The notes under the pieces: generated by a model
Told to the model about the DNA's origin: nothing
The model's database searches: none
What the model saw: only the letters and a program-made list of their open reading frames with translations
Translations under genes and position numbers: made by a program
From: Agathobaculum massiliense
GTDB taxonomy: Bacteria; Bacillota; Clostridia; Oscillospirales; Butyricicoccaceae
DNA length: 64,000 bases
Assembly: GCF_900291975.1 (NCBI RefSeq)
Contig: NZ_OMPN01000001.1
Location: 186,001 to 250,000, forward strand
Reading direction: 5' to 3'
In this document: piece after piece, positions 54,186 to 62,865 of the stretch
Numbering within the stretch: position 1 is the stretch's first letter
How the letters are laid out: each line of letters begins with the position of its first letter

Positions 54186-54332
54186 TCAGCAGCAGCAACC
54201 GCAGTTGTTTCCGCAGTTGTTCATATCGCTGTATCCATTATTGTTCTGGCAGCAGCAGATCCAGATCAGGATGACCACGATAATGATCCACCACCAGTTG
54301 TTTTCGCCCCAAAGAGAATTAGAAGAACACAT
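54186..54332 (-). CDS. 48-residue Cys-rich membrane micropeptide
   Basis: Begins MCSSNSLWGENNWWWIIIVV, has one membrane segment (WWWIIIVVILIWI), then CCC and an Asn/Gly/Cys tail ending GCCC. AGGAGG lies 7 bases before the ATG. Small Clostridial proteins of this look often belong to the spore. The upstream stretch holds CATAGTATG, partly like a sigma-K -10, which weakly supports this. No named family is recognised. It follows mtaB on the same strand. Confidence 0.68.
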   Translation of the reverse strand: MCSSNSLWGENNWWWIIIVVILIWICCCQNNNGYSDMNNCGNNCGCCC

Positions 54333-54390
54333 AAGTTATTTCCTCCTATCAAAGATTTCACTTCATACTATGGAGGAAGCAGCGCGTTGG

Positions 54391-55680
54391 TTACACGGCG
54401 TCAGAAATTTTTCCCAGCAGTCCGTCCCGAAACAGCCCCCGCACCTCTACGGCTACCGGCGTATTCTTGCAAATCCCCCCCCCTTCTATATAGATAGGAA
54501 AGCCATATTGTCCATGCGACATCCAGCGTCCGCCCACACAGTGTTCCGGCAGGACCTCCAGCGTTTTCCCCACAAACCGTCCAAGGTATTTCTCTGTGAG
54601 CGCAGCCGCAGCCTTTTTAGCACGCGCGGCTCGTTCCGCCTTCACCGCTTTCGGCAGCTGCCCGTCCATTCGGGCGGCGCGCGTCTTTTCACGGATTGAA
54701 AACGGGAACACATGTACTGCGGAAAACGCGCATTTTTCCAAAAACGTAAGCGTTTGTGCGAACTCCTCTTCGGTCTCCCTGGGAAAACCAACGATCAGGT
54801 CGGTAGTCACCGAGCAGTCCGGAAAATATTTTTTCAGCAGTTGTACTTTATCATAATACGCTTCCGTTGTGTATTTCCTTCCCATACGCTGTAGCACACT
54901 GTCGCACCCGCTTTGCAGGGACAAGTGAAAATGGCGTGCAAGGTTGGAAAATCCTGCTGACCGCTCGCAAAACTCCCTGTCAACAATGCGTGGGTCGAGA
55001 GAACCCAAGCGGAAACGCATCGCGGGATTGGCGGCCAGAAGCCGGCACAGCAGATCGGTCAGGGACACCGGCGGAACCAGGTCGCGGCCATAAGAGGCGA
55101 TCTCGATCCCTGTCAGGACGATTTCATGCACGCCCTCCCGCAAAAGGCGGGCGGCTTCCTGCAGAGCCTGCTCCGGCACCATGGAGCGTACCCTGCCGCG
55201 AGCATAGGGAATAATGCAGTAGGCGCAGAAATTGTCGCAGCCGTCTTCGATCTTCAGCAAGGCCCGTGTGCGCCCATCCGGCACACCGGCAGGCAGATAT
55301 TCAAAGCAGCCCTGTCCGTCCCGTTCCTCTCCTGCCGGCGGCAAATGGAGAACCGCATTTTCACACAGGCCGATCACCGCGGCTCGGTCGCGCGTGCCGC
55401 ATATGATATCGACCTCCTCTGTTTTTCGGATGCGCTCCGGATCGATCTGCGCAAAACAGCCGCACGCGGCAATCACGGCATGCGGATTTTCCTTGCGCAG
55501 CTTATGAAAAGCACGGATATTTTTGTGGTCCGATACCGAGGTGACCGTGCAGGTGTTAACAATGACAGCGTCAGCACCATTTTCCACAATTTCATGCCCA
55601 CGTTCTTGTGCAAGCTGCTGTAACGCTTGCGTCTCAAACAGATTTACTTTGCAGCCCAACGTAAAAAAAGCAAATTTCAT
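54391..55680 (-). CDS. mtaB: tRNA t6A37 methylthiotransferase MtaB
   Basis: A radical SAM enzyme that turns t6A37 into ms2t6A37 in tRNAs reading ANN codons. 429 residues. The UPF0004 cysteines are in TLGCKVNLFE, NTCTVTS, and ACGCFAQ. The radical SAM CxxxCxxC is in GCDNFCAYCIIPYARG. The C-terminal TRAM domain starts at about 370. It complements MiaB in this window. A promoter lies just upstream, divergent from that of the 99-residue protein. Confidence 0.94.
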   Translation of the reverse strand: MKFAFFTLGCKVNLFETQALQQLAQERGHEIVENGADAVIVNTCTVTSVSDHKNIRAFHKLRKENPHAVIAACGCFAQIDPERIRKTEEVDIICGTRDRAAVIGLCENAVLHLPPAGEERDGQGCFEYLPAGVPDGRTRALLKIEDGCDNFCAYCIIPYARGRVRSMVPEQALQEAARLLREGVHEIVLTGIEIASYGRDLVPPVSLTDLLCRLLAANPAMRFRLGSLDPRIVDREFCERSAGFSNLARHFHLSLQSGCDSVLQRMGRKYTTEAYYDKVQLLKKYFPDCSVTTDLIVGFPRETEEEFAQTLTFLEKCAFSAVHVFPFSIREKTRAARMDGQLPKAVKAERAARAKKAAAALTEKYLGRFVGKTLEVLPEHCVGGRWMSHGQYGFPIYIEGGGICKNTPVAVEVRGLFRDGLLGKISDAV

Positions 55681-55719
55681 ACAGCACTCCTACTGGGTAA
55701 ATTGGTATATTTTTTCTGT

Positions 55720-55749
55720 ATTATAGCATAAAATCGGTCGCTTTTCCAA
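55720..55749 (-). promoter_or_regulatory. Promoter of mtaB
   Basis: Minus strand: TTGGAA (55744-55749), an 18-bp spacer, TATAAT (55720-55725) with a TGC extension. Confidence 0.65.
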
Positions 55750-55766
55750 GGAAACTTAAATTTAAT

Positions 55767-55795
55767 TTGACAAATCCAGGCATACATGATATACT
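55767..55795 (+). promoter_or_regulatory. Consensus sigma-A promoter of the 99-residue protein
   Basis: TTGACA (55767-55772), a 17-bp spacer, TATACT (55790-55795) and an upstream TGA; this is one of the best promoters in the window. Confidence 0.88.
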
Positions 55796-55854
55796 GTTTC
55801 CGTAATGTAACCTGATACTGTAATCACTTTGTAACTATTAAGGAGTGCATATCT

Positions 55855-56154
55855 ATGCCTACCACCGCCAAGAAGAACGATCTTCTGGAATATAAAGGCC
55901 ATCCGCTGATGCGCAAGGAGAATATCATTTACTATGGTTCCATGAGCGACTCTCACATCATTATGATGCAGATCTTGGATGCCGGCGAGGTCAAAGGGCT
56001 TCCTGTCGCAAAGCGCGTTTCCGTACAGCTCCAGCAGACAAACCCCAATGTTCGCATGAAAGAGCGTATTGTGAAAAAAACCGAAAAAGACAGCCTGTGG
56101 GCGGCGATGGATATCGCCTCGATTTGGCTCGGACGTGCGCTCAACAGCAAGTAA
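55855..56154 (+). CDS. 99-residue cytoplasmic protein of unknown function
   Basis: Begins MPTTAKKNDLLEYKGHPLMR. It has no membrane segment or signal peptide; the middle (IIYYGSMSDSHIIMMQILDA) and the basic stretch (NVRMKERIVKKTEKD) suggest a small folded beta/alpha protein. AAGGAG lies 8 bases before the ATG. The sigma-A promoter is close to consensus. I recognise no domain. Such short conserved-looking proteins with strong promoters deserve a search. Confidence 0.7.
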   Translation: MPTTAKKNDLLEYKGHPLMRKENIIYYGSMSDSHIIMMQILDAGEVKGLPVAKRVSVQLQQTNPNVRMKERIVKKTEKDSLWAAMDIASIWLGRALNSK

Positions 56155-56188
56155 AAGCCGAAGCATGGTAAAACGAAGGAGCTTATCC

Positions 56189-57109
56189 ATGAATTCACCA
56201 AAAAAACTGATTCGGATCGCTGTCTCGGCCGCTTTAGCGGCTTCAATGCTTCTGCCGAACGCTTTCGCATTGTATCCCGCAAAGGTCAAGGCGGACGCCC
56301 TGTATCTCCGTGAGGCCCCTGAGGGAAACATTATTGCAACCCTGCCGCAGGATACGGTGCTTGCCGTGGTCAACAACAGCAACAGTTGGTTCAAGGTCGT
56401 TGTAAATGGCCGCGAGGGTTATGTCAGTGGCGAATACCTGACCGGTACGCTGACCAGCGACTTTAATTTAGGGACCGGCCATATCGTCTGCGATACGACC
56501 GTCAACCTCCGCGAACAGCCCAACACCTCCTCCTCGGTTCTTGCCTCCCTGTCCAACAGTACCGCCGTTTCTGTGACTGGCGTATACCAGGGATGGTATA
56601 AGGTGTCCTGTAATGGCAAAAACGGATACGTCCATCCGGATTACATAACGTTTGCCGCAGTGCAGACGCCGGCTCCGGCAGAGAACAAGGCTCCGGTCAC
56701 CCCAGATTCCAACGTTGTTTCCTATACCGGAACAAGTGAAGCGCGGGCTGAGGTTCTGGAATACGCAGCCCAGTTCCTCGGGACGCCCTATGTTTACGGC
56801 GGAAGTTCTCCCAGCGGTTTTGACTGCTCCGGCTTTACCTCCTATGTATTTAACAATACGGTAGGATCCATCCCCCGGGTGGCGCAGTCCCAGTTTAACG
56901 CCACAACGCATGTTTCCCGTGAGGAGCTGTTGCCCGGCGATCTGGTGTTCTTTGGGAGCAGCGCTTCTTCCATCAGCCATGTCGGCATCTATGTGGGAGA
57001 CGATACGTTTATCCACTCCCCCCACACAGGCGATGTGGTAAAGTATGAATCTCTCTCCGGTAACTATGCGTCCCGTTTCCAGGGCGGCGGACGAGTGATT
57101 TTCGATTGA
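56189..57109 (+). CDS. Secreted SH3b x2-NlpC/P60 cell-wall hydrolase
   Basis: A 306-residue exported peptidoglycan hydrolase. A signal peptide covers residues 1-30 (LIRIAVSAALAASMLLPNAFA). Two SH3b domains follow, about 32-95 and 100-165, with VNLREQPNTSSSVLASL. NlpC/P60 is C-terminal, with catalytic Cys in FDCSGF and His in SHVGIYV. I chose ATG 56189 after GAAGGAG; the open frame upstream is part of the previous gene. Confidence 0.92.
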   Translation: MNSPKKLIRIAVSAALAASMLLPNAFALYPAKVKADALYLREAPEGNIIATLPQDTVLAVVNNSNSWFKVVVNGREGYVSGEYLTGTLTSDFNLGTGHIVCDTTVNLREQPNTSSSVLASLSNSTAVSVTGVYQGWYKVSCNGKNGYVHPDYITFAAVQTPAPAENKAPVTPDSNVVSYTGTSEARAEVLEYAAQFLGTPYVYGGSSPSGFDCSGFTSYVFNNTVGSIPRVAQSQFNATTHVSREELLPGDLVFFGSSASSISHVGIYVGDDTFIHSPHTGDVVKYESLSGNYASRFQGGGRVIFD

Positions 57110-57111
57110 TC

Positions 57112-57147
57112 AAAAGCCTTTCGCTGTATACAGCGAAAGGCTTTTTC
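57112..57147. terminator. Bidirectional terminator after the NlpC/P60 gene
   Basis: The stem AAAAGCCTTTCGCTG / CAGCGAAAGGCTTTTT has a TATA loop and T-runs on both sides. The stop of the next minus-strand gene touches its end. Confidence 0.88.
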
Positions 57148-57731
57148 TATGCCTCCAGGGAAATGGCTCCATCCGCAAAACGGATTGCTTTCGGTTCTAT
57201 CCCCCATGTCATGAGCTGACGGTTCAGGCTGTCCGCTATTTGCTCGGATATCTTTGCTGCGGTTTCCTCTGGTAAAACAATCCCGGCAATTTCCATCGTG
57301 GCGCAGTCCAGCTTTATACTGCCTGATTCCGCGGATATATTCCAAACGCTATACACCTTGCAGGGGTCTGGCAGAAACAATACCGCCGTTCTCATCCCCC
57401 CTGTTGCAAGCCCGCTGTCCACCAGGCTCTGCTTCTGCACGGACGCCCCCAGGGATACGATTCCATCCTTGCTGATTTTTGCAGTGATGCCGTCCGGTGA
57501 AAACGGAAGCGCCTGCACGATCATCGTACACAGGTCATCCTCGCTGAGCTGCATTTTCATCTGGAGATCCTCCTCTTCTTCTGTTTGCGGCGCCGGAGCC
57601 GGATTTTCCGGCTCCTTTGTCTCTATTTGATCGGCAGGGTGACCAAGCAGCATCCTGCCGATCATCAGCAGGCACAGCAGCATGCAGACACCCAATATCA
57701 GCGTATATACGAAACTGCGTTCCTCATCCAT
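57147..57731 (-). CDS. Membrane-anchored protein of unknown function
   Basis: A 194-residue protein with one N-terminal membrane segment (FVYTLILGVCMLLCLLMIGRML), then an acidic Pro-rich linker (ENPAPAPQTEEEEDL). A beta-rich outer domain follows (residues 58-194, KMQLSEDDLCTMIVQALPF...). The shape is like YpmS-type extracytoplasmic domains but I cannot assign it. It is on the same strand as the Cys-rich gene, which ends with its own terminator about 110 bases upstream. Confidence 0.6.
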   Translation of the reverse strand: MDEERSFVYTLILGVCMLLCLLMIGRMLLGHPADQIETKEPENPAPAPQTEEEEDLQMKMQLSEDDLCTMIVQALPFSPDGITAKISKDGIVSLGASVQKQSLVDSGLATGGMRTAVLFLPDPCKVYSVWNISAESGSIKLDCATMEIAGIVLPEETAAKISEQIADSLNRQLMTWGIEPKAIRFADGAISLEA

Positions 57732-57794
57732 AAGGTGTTCCCGCCTCTTTTCATTCTGTCGTTACCGAATTATATGCATATACACCGCAGCATA

Positions 57795-57833
57795 TGAAAA
57801 AAACCTGCTGGGAGCATCCCAGCAGGTTTTTCC
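57795..57833 (-). terminator. Intrinsic terminator of the Cys-rich protein gene
   Basis: Minus strand: AAACCTGCTGGGA / TCCCAGCAGGTTTTTTT with a short loop. Confidence 0.9.
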
Positions 57834-57840
57834 ATTTTAC

Positions 57841-58758
57841 TCAGTTGCAGCACTTAGAGGAATTCTTATTCCCGCAGCCGCAGCTTCCGCAGGCGTTGCC
57901 GCCGCCGACATTGCCGGTCATGCAGTCCGAAAACTCCTGCTTGGGCGGGAAGAATTCATCGATCGGGAACTCAAAGTTCGCAAAGATCGCACACGGATCC
58001 TGCGCTTCACCAGCACCGCTGTTCGAGCAATCGCGGCGCGGCAGGCAGATATCGTAAGCCGGCATCAGCAGTTGGATATCACGTTCCAGACGAATGATCG
58101 AGAACTGGCCCAGCGTAATGAACAGCTGGTAGCCATCGGTACCCAGAACAAGATCGTCGCCCTGGAAGCAGCCGCCGATCGCGCGCGGCACTTCGTTCAA
58201 TGCACAGCAGCAGCAGTTGCAGGAAACCTCCGGCGCTACGACGCGGGCGTCCAGCAGGATCGGGTCAACAACCTCCACCACCGCGGTCGGTTTGTTGCTG
58301 TCCGGACAGAGCTGGACATCCATGCCATCCTCTACAAAACGGGACGAGAAAATGCGTGCGCCGCCCTCGCCGCCGAACAGAACAACGCGCTTATCAAAGA
58401 CGGACAGACCATCGATGATGCGGGGGCGTCCGACCAGGCAGCTGACTTCGCACTTGATCTTATAGAAGAATCGAATATCAATCGTGTAGAACCCGCGGTT
58501 GAACTGCACCTTCTCCACATCGATCTTGACGCAAAGCAGCTCTGCGGAACGCGGCTTCACCGATACGATGCCGCCGGAATTAAGCAGTTCCTGCGCATCG
58601 CGGCACAGATATACCCGAATATCGCGCAGGCATTCCTTGCTGCGGCAGGAATCATAAACTTTACTGGTGTGAACACAAACCGCCTCACGGATACCGCCGG
58701 CAACGTTATTATTACCATTGCCGCAGATCGGGCCGGGGCAGCAGACTTTATCAGCCAT
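57841..58758 (-). CDS. Cys-rich protein, possibly spore coat-associated
   Basis: A 305-residue soluble protein. The N-terminus is MADKVCCPGPICG, and residues 34-48 (TSKVYDSCRSKECL) are a pattern I associate with Clostridial spore-surface-like proteins. Twenty-odd cysteines include CNCCCCALNE and a C-terminal Gly/Cys tail (CGSCGCGN). GGAGGTAA lies upstream of the ATG. There is no signal peptide, consistent with assembly from the mother cell. The coat role is inferred; it could instead be a metal-binding storage protein. Confidence 0.6.
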   Translation of the reverse strand: MADKVCCPGPICGNGNNNVAGGIREAVCVHTSKVYDSCRSKECLRDIRVYLCRDAQELLNSGGIVSVKPRSAELLCVKIDVEKVQFNRGFYTIDIRFFYKIKCEVSCLVGRPRIIDGLSVFDKRVVLFGGEGGARIFSSRFVEDGMDVQLCPDSNKPTAVVEVVDPILLDARVVAPEVSCNCCCCALNEVPRAIGGCFQGDDLVLGTDGYQLFITLGQFSIIRLERDIQLLMPAYDICLPRRDCSNSGAGEAQDPCAIFANFEFPIDEFFPPKQEFSDCMTGNVGGGNACGSCGCGNKNSSKCCN

Positions 58759-58824
58759 GTATATTACCTCCAAATAGTGATTGAAGAGACTTCAATACCA
58801 GTCTATTCAAAGGTACGCCGTGTG

Positions 58825-60027
58825 TTACTGCACCAAATCCTCGTCTGTGACAAAGAACTCCTGATCCATATCCATGCAGCGGCGGTCCAGCTCGGAGGTC
58901 GTGCCAAGCCGCCGCCGCACAGCGTCATATTCCTGCCTTGCCCTGGGATTCTCTTTCCCTGTGCGTACCGCGCGTATCAGCAGGTTTTTCGGCGTATCGA
59001 GCGGCGAAATATATTCAACCACAGAAACGCGGTAGCCCTCCGCCTCCAGTTTGAGCGCGCGCATACTATCGGTCAAAACATCGTTGAATCGTGCTTTGAA
59101 TACCCCGTGTTTGGTCAGGGGGGCGAGGTCGGGCAGACGGTACTGATCCAGCAATTCCTTGTGGCAGCACGGCACACAGGCAATATATCTTGCCCGCGCG
59201 CGTATCGCGGTCGCCAATGCAAGGTCGGTCGCGATATCGCACGCATGCAGTGAAATCACCGCCGTTACATTCTTCGGCGGCTGGTAGGCTCTCAGATCCG
59301 CGCACTGGAATACCATATTATGATAACCGAGCCGCTTTGCCATTGCCCTGCTTTCTTCAATAACATGCTCATTAATGTCAACGCCGATCACGCGGCACCG
59401 CCGCCGCAGCACATTGTGCAGGTAATAATTCATCACAAAGCTGAGATAAGATTTTCCGCAGGCGCAGTCCAGAAGGACGATTTCCTCCCCGTCGTCTTTT
59501 TCGAACATGGGGGCAACCAGTTCAACATAGTGGTCTATCTGGTTATATTTACGGATCATATCGTTTTTGAGCTTTCCGTCTGCTGTGAGGATGCCTATTT
59601 CCCGTAAAAGCGGCGCTGCATGGTCAACGCGGATCAAATACTGCCGACCGCTGTCCAGCAGGGGATTCGCCGCAGTCGCCTGCTCTTCGGTTGTCGCTTC
59701 CCGCTCCGCCTGCTTCATCTGTACGCCGCGCGCGTCTACCGTCAGCGACACGACGGTACCGCGTTCGGTGTAGGACAAACGTGCTTCGTCGAATTTCTCC
59801 GCCTGCTGGGAGAAAAAAGCACAGAAAGCCACGGAGTCGACCGCCGTCTCCGTCCCTTGGAAGCGGAGCGTATAGCCTGTCTCCGCCCGTGCCAGGCTGG
59901 CGTCAAATTTCTTTTTCCCAGATAGGAATATGCAGTCTGCCCGCACAAAGTAATCCCTGTTTTTTGTCAGCCGCGCCGCAATACCGGTCAATAACAGCTT
60001 CAGCTTGGCCTGATCGCCTTTTTGCAT
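58825..60027 (-). CDS. Class I SAM-dependent methyltransferase (Methyltransf_32-like)
   Basis: A 400-residue protein. The SAM site is LLDCACGKSYLSF near residue 190, then VIGVDINEHVIEES and the HACDIATD stretch. CVPCCHKELLDQY near residue 285 is typical of the group that includes METTL25-like proteins. The first 150 residues are an added beta-rich domain. The substrate may be RNA or protein; it is not known. It stands alone between the Cys-rich gene and the ABC operon. Confidence 0.75.
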   Translation of the reverse strand: MQKGDQAKLKLLLTGIAARLTKNRDYFVRADCIFLSGKKKFDASLARAETGYTLRFQGTETAVDSVAFCAFFSQQAEKFDEARLSYTERGTVVSLTVDARGVQMKQAEREATTEEQATAANPLLDSGRQYLIRVDHAAPLLREIGILTADGKLKNDMIRKYNQIDHYVELVAPMFEKDDGEEIVLLDCACGKSYLSFVMNYYLHNVLRRRCRVIGVDINEHVIEESRAMAKRLGYHNMVFQCADLRAYQPPKNVTAVISLHACDIATDLALATAIRARARYIACVPCCHKELLDQYRLPDLAPLTKHGVFKARFNDVLTDSMRALKLEAEGYRVSVVEYISPLDTPKNLLIRAVRTGKENPRARQEYDAVRRRLGTTSELDRRCMDMDQEFFVTDEDLVQ

Positions 60028-60120
60028 ACTATTCGCACCTCTTGCCCGCCCTGGCCGGCGGTGTTTTCCATTGTTTTAATATAACATATCACGCTGGTTT
60101 TTGCCACGCTGAAAACCGTT

Positions 60121-60681
60121 TCACAACGACAATGTGTGCCAATCTGGAAACAGCTTTTCGGTCTCGTGGGAAACCAGAACAACCGCGCGCCCCCTCCGGT
60201 ACCGGCGCAACGCTTCTGCCGCATGCCAGAGGGTCTGCGCGTCCAGACCGGCAAACGGTTCATCAAGCACCAGGATATCTCCCTGCGCCGCAAGCGCCCG
60301 TGCCAGCGCGACCCGTCGACGCATCCCGCCGGAAAGCGTACAGACCGGCTGTTCCAGAGCACTGTCGGGAAGCAGCGTGTTCAGAATGCGGAACGCGGAT
60401 GGACTGTCGTCGCAGACCAGCGCTACGTTCTGCAAAGCACTCCAATTTTCGACCAGACGGTCCTCCTGAAACACTGGGCAAAAGCGAACCGCAGCTGGTA
60501 TGATCCGCTTTCCGCTATCGGGTTGCTCCAGCCCCATCATCAGCCGCAGAAGCGTTGTTTTTCCAATGCCGGAAGCGCCGGTTACCTGCCAGCACTCCCC
60601 TGGCCCGAGCGTCCAGCACAGGTCATGAAGCACCGCGTTTCCGTCAAACGCCTTATCAATATGCTCCATCCGCAGCATCAT
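60121..60681 (-). CDS. ABC transporter ATP-binding protein (SsuB/ThiZ-like)
   Basis: A 186-residue ATPase, shorter than the usual 240-260 for NitT/TauT systems. Walker A GASGIGKTT, Q-loop VFQEDRL, signature LSGGMRRRVALARA, Walker B ILVLDEPFAGLD and the switch His (VSHE) are all present, so it should work. The C-terminus ends right after the switch. The ATG overlaps the permease stop (ATGA). The longer upstream frame is permease coding. Confidence 0.87.
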   Translation of the reverse strand: MMLRMEHIDKAFDGNAVLHDLCWTLGPGECWQVTGASGIGKTTLLRLMMGLEQPDSGKRIIPAAVRFCPVFQEDRLVENWSALQNVALVCDDSPSAFRILNTLLPDSALEQPVCTLSGGMRRRVALARALAAQGDILVLDEPFAGLDAQTLWHAAEALRRYRRGRAVVLVSHETEKLFPDWHTLSL

Positions 60682-61445
60682 GCGGCGATCCCCCATTTCC
60701 TTTGCACAGTGGCAAGCGCGAAAACCAGCAGCCGCTCCAGCGCCAGGCTGAGCAGGATGATCACCAGCGACCACGCAAACAAATCCGCCGTATTTAGATA
60801 GAGCTTGGATAAATAAAGCTGCTCCCCAATCGACCAGCGCGGAAGCCCGATGATTTCACCCGCAACGCCAGCCTTCAGCGCCATACCGACGGATACACGG
60901 CAGGCGGACAGCAAATACGGCAGACAGGCGGGCAGCCACACGGCCCGCAGGCGTTTGGCTGGCGTCAAATGAAAAAGCTGCGCCATTTCCAGCATCCCCT
61001 GATCGGTCTGCTGCAGACCCTCGCCCAAATTGATGTATACAGCGGGAAAAACAACAAAAAATGCGGTTAAGACGGAAATCCATTCCGAACGGACCCAAAT
61101 CAGCGCCACCACGATGAAACACGCCACCGGAAGGCTTTTCATCACCTGTATCAGCGGCCCGAGCAGCATACGGAGAACCGGCATCCGGCGGCAGGCGATG
61201 GCAAGCAGACAGCCTGTGCTAAAGGCCAGCAAAAAACCCGATGCGATTTTCCCCAACGAATGCGCGATCGAAAACCAGAATTCACTGTTCCGCAATAGGG
61301 AAAGCAGGCTCCGCACCGTCGGTACGGGACCTGCAAATAACAGCTTGGGCAAAAGCACAGCCGCCGCCTGCCAAACAGCCAGCCAGAAAAGCGCGGTCAC
61401 ACCGATGCGAAACCAGCGCTTAGCCCAAATAGTAGAAACCTTCAT
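60678..61445 (-). CDS. ABC transporter permease (NitT/TauT type)
   Basis: A 255-residue permease with about six membrane segments. The EAA loop is visible in EMAQLFHLTPAKRLRAVWLP near residue 150. It overlaps the substrate-binding gene by 26 bases. Its substrate would be a small anion or organic molecule such as those of the TauT/NitT/ThiXYZ class. Confidence 0.87.
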   Translation of the reverse strand: MKVSTIWAKRWFRIGVTALFWLAVWQAAAVLLPKLLFAGPVPTVRSLLSLLRNSEFWFSIAHSLGKIASGFLLAFSTGCLLAIACRRMPVLRMLLGPLIQVMKSLPVACFIVVALIWVRSEWISVLTAFFVVFPAVYINLGEGLQQTDQGMLEMAQLFHLTPAKRLRAVWLPACLPYLLSACRVSVGMALKAGVAGEIIGLPRWSIGEQLYLSKLYLNTADLFAWSLVIILLSLALERLLVFALATVQRKWGIAA

Positions 61446-62448
61446 CGGGCAGCGTTCCCCCTACCGCGTCCGGCGCGATCCCGTAAAGCATTTCCAGATA
61501 ATCCGAAACCCAGCCCTTCATCTCCTGTCCCGACGCTGCCGCCACAGGGTTGAAATTGGTCAACACGAGCTGTGCTACTGGCGCCTTGACGATACCGTAT
61601 GCTTCGATCAACTGCGCGCCTGCCTCCGGATCGGAAACAACCGTTTCAACAGACTGCTGATGATCCTGCACGAACTGCGCCACCGCCGCAGGATGCTCAT
61701 CCGCAAACGCCTTGCGGACGACCGTGACGCCGGTCGCGATCCCCTGCCCATTCGGGCTGTACGTTTTCCATGCGTCTTCCAGCGGGAAATTAATTGATAG
61801 TTCCTGATCCTGCATCAATGCAACGGTTGCGAAAGGCTGCGGCAGGATGCCGACCGCTTCTGCATCCTGCGACAGTGCGGATACCACCTCGGTCGCCTCG
61901 CTTTTGAATGCAATCGTCAAATCGCTTTCCTCGATACCGCTTTTGTCAAGCAGGTAACGCAGCGTCCACTCCGGCGTAGTCCCCTTGCCGGTCATATAAA
62001 TGGTCCTGCCCGCTAAGCCCTCAAGCGTATTCAGGGCTTCGTCGTGAGAAACCGCGTATAATACGTTTCCGGCGTTGACGTCCAACACCTGCACGCCGCC
62101 CTCGGTCCTCTGGTACAGGGTTGCCGCCAGATTGGTCGGGATAAGCGCGATGTCCACCTCGTCTTTACCGATCAACGGGACGATCTCGTCCGCAGAGGTA
62201 TAGAGATCGAACTGGTAATGTGTCTCGTCCCCCTCGTTATCCTTCATCATCTGAACCAGCCCCATGGCTGTAGGTCCTTTCAAGGCGGCGACGCGGATAC
62301 TTACCCCGTCTTCGTAACCAGCTTCCACCGTCGCTGTTTGCTGCTGCTCAGGCTCCTGCAGCGCCGTATCGCCCTGTCCACAGCCCGCAAGCAGGGATAA
62401 CGCCATCACTGACGCCACTAAACCGGATAAAATACGTTTCATTTCCAT
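61420..62448 (-). CDS. Lipoprotein substrate-binding protein (NMT1/SsuA type)
   Basis: A 342-residue lipoprotein. The signal ends in a lipobox, LLAGC, with Cys23. The mature part has a NitT/TauT periplasmic-type fold; the segment DVNAGNVLYAVSHDEALNTL is near 120 and SEATEVVSALSQDAEAVGIL near 190. The ligand is unknown. It follows the TM1266-like regulator by 7 bases in the same operon. Confidence 0.87.
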   Translation of the reverse strand: MEMKRILSGLVASVMALSLLAGCGQGDTALQEPEQQQTATVEAGYEDGVSIRVAALKGPTAMGLVQMMKDNEGDETHYQFDLYTSADEIVPLIGKDEVDIALIPTNLAATLYQRTEGGVQVLDVNAGNVLYAVSHDEALNTLEGLAGRTIYMTGKGTTPEWTLRYLLDKSGIEESDLTIAFKSEATEVVSALSQDAEAVGILPQPFATVALMQDQELSINFPLEDAWKTYSPNGQGIATGVTVVRKAFADEHPAAVAQFVQDHQQSVETVVSDPEAGAQLIEAYGIVKAPVAQLVLTNFNPVAAASGQEMKGWVSDYLEMLYGIAPDAVGGTLPDEGFYYLG

Positions 62449-62455
62449 TCTCTCC

Positions 62456-62698
62456 TTATTTTGCCATCATGGATTTGACCTGAACATGCTTCAGCCGGCC
62501 CAGCTTGCCGCACAGTGCGTTGATCGTATCGATCGTGCTGTCCATCACGATCGTAATAATCGAACAGCTTTCACGATAATGCGGAAGCCCCATGCGCCCA
62601 ATGATCGAGGCACCATATTCGTGAAGCAGGGCGTTGACTTCGCCGCTGGATTCGCGGTCCTCGACAATAATGCCCAAAATCGCAATACGGTTTTCCAT
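62456..62698 (-). CDS. TM1266-type iron-only hydrogenase system regulator
   Basis: An 80-residue ACT-like protein of the TM1266 family, named for its link to [FeFe]-hydrogenase maturation. It reads MENRIAILGIIVEDRESSG at the start, and IIGRMGLPHYRESCSII and LCGKLGRLKHVQVKS are family blocks. I chose the ATG ending at 62698 behind GGAGGAA; the open frame upstream covers the attenuator and is not coding. No hydE, hydF or hydG gene is visible here; the gene leads an ABC-transporter operon instead. Confidence 0.85.
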   Translation of the reverse strand: MENRIAILGIIVEDRESSGEVNALLHEYGASIIGRMGLPHYRESCSIITIVMDSTIDTINALCGKLGRLKHVQVKSMMAK

Positions 62699-62714
62699 TT
62701 TATTCCTCCTGCAA

Positions 62715-62750
62715 CAAAAAACGTCCTGCATCCACACGACACAGAACGCC
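62715..62750 (-). promoter_or_regulatory. Terminator-like attenuator hairpin in the regulator leader
   Basis: Minus strand: GTTCTGTGTC / GATGCAGGAC with a 5-base GTGTG loop and three G-U pairs, followed by GTTTTTT, then the ribosome site. It lies about 110 bases after the promoter, with a folded leader in front (ATGCGCT / AGCG...CAT hairpin). A riboswitch or other attenuator is plausible. I recognise no known aptamer. Confidence 0.5.
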
Positions 62751-62865
62751 CGTTTTATGGTTTTTCGCTCTTTCATCGCAGATCGAATCTTTGACAGCAG
62801 ACACTGATTTTATGCAGACGCTCGCCCGGCAGCGCATGCTTTCGGGAAAGGAAGTCCTTGAAAAA

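Noticed and set aside
57682-59253. Long plus-strand frame (523 codons) over the Cys-rich gene and the methyltransferase
   Set aside because: It spans two real minus-strand genes and a terminator; no domain is recognisable.
62699-62776. N-terminal extension of the TM1266-like gene
   Set aside because: It covers the attenuator hairpin; the family start fits the ATG at 62698 with GGAGGAA.
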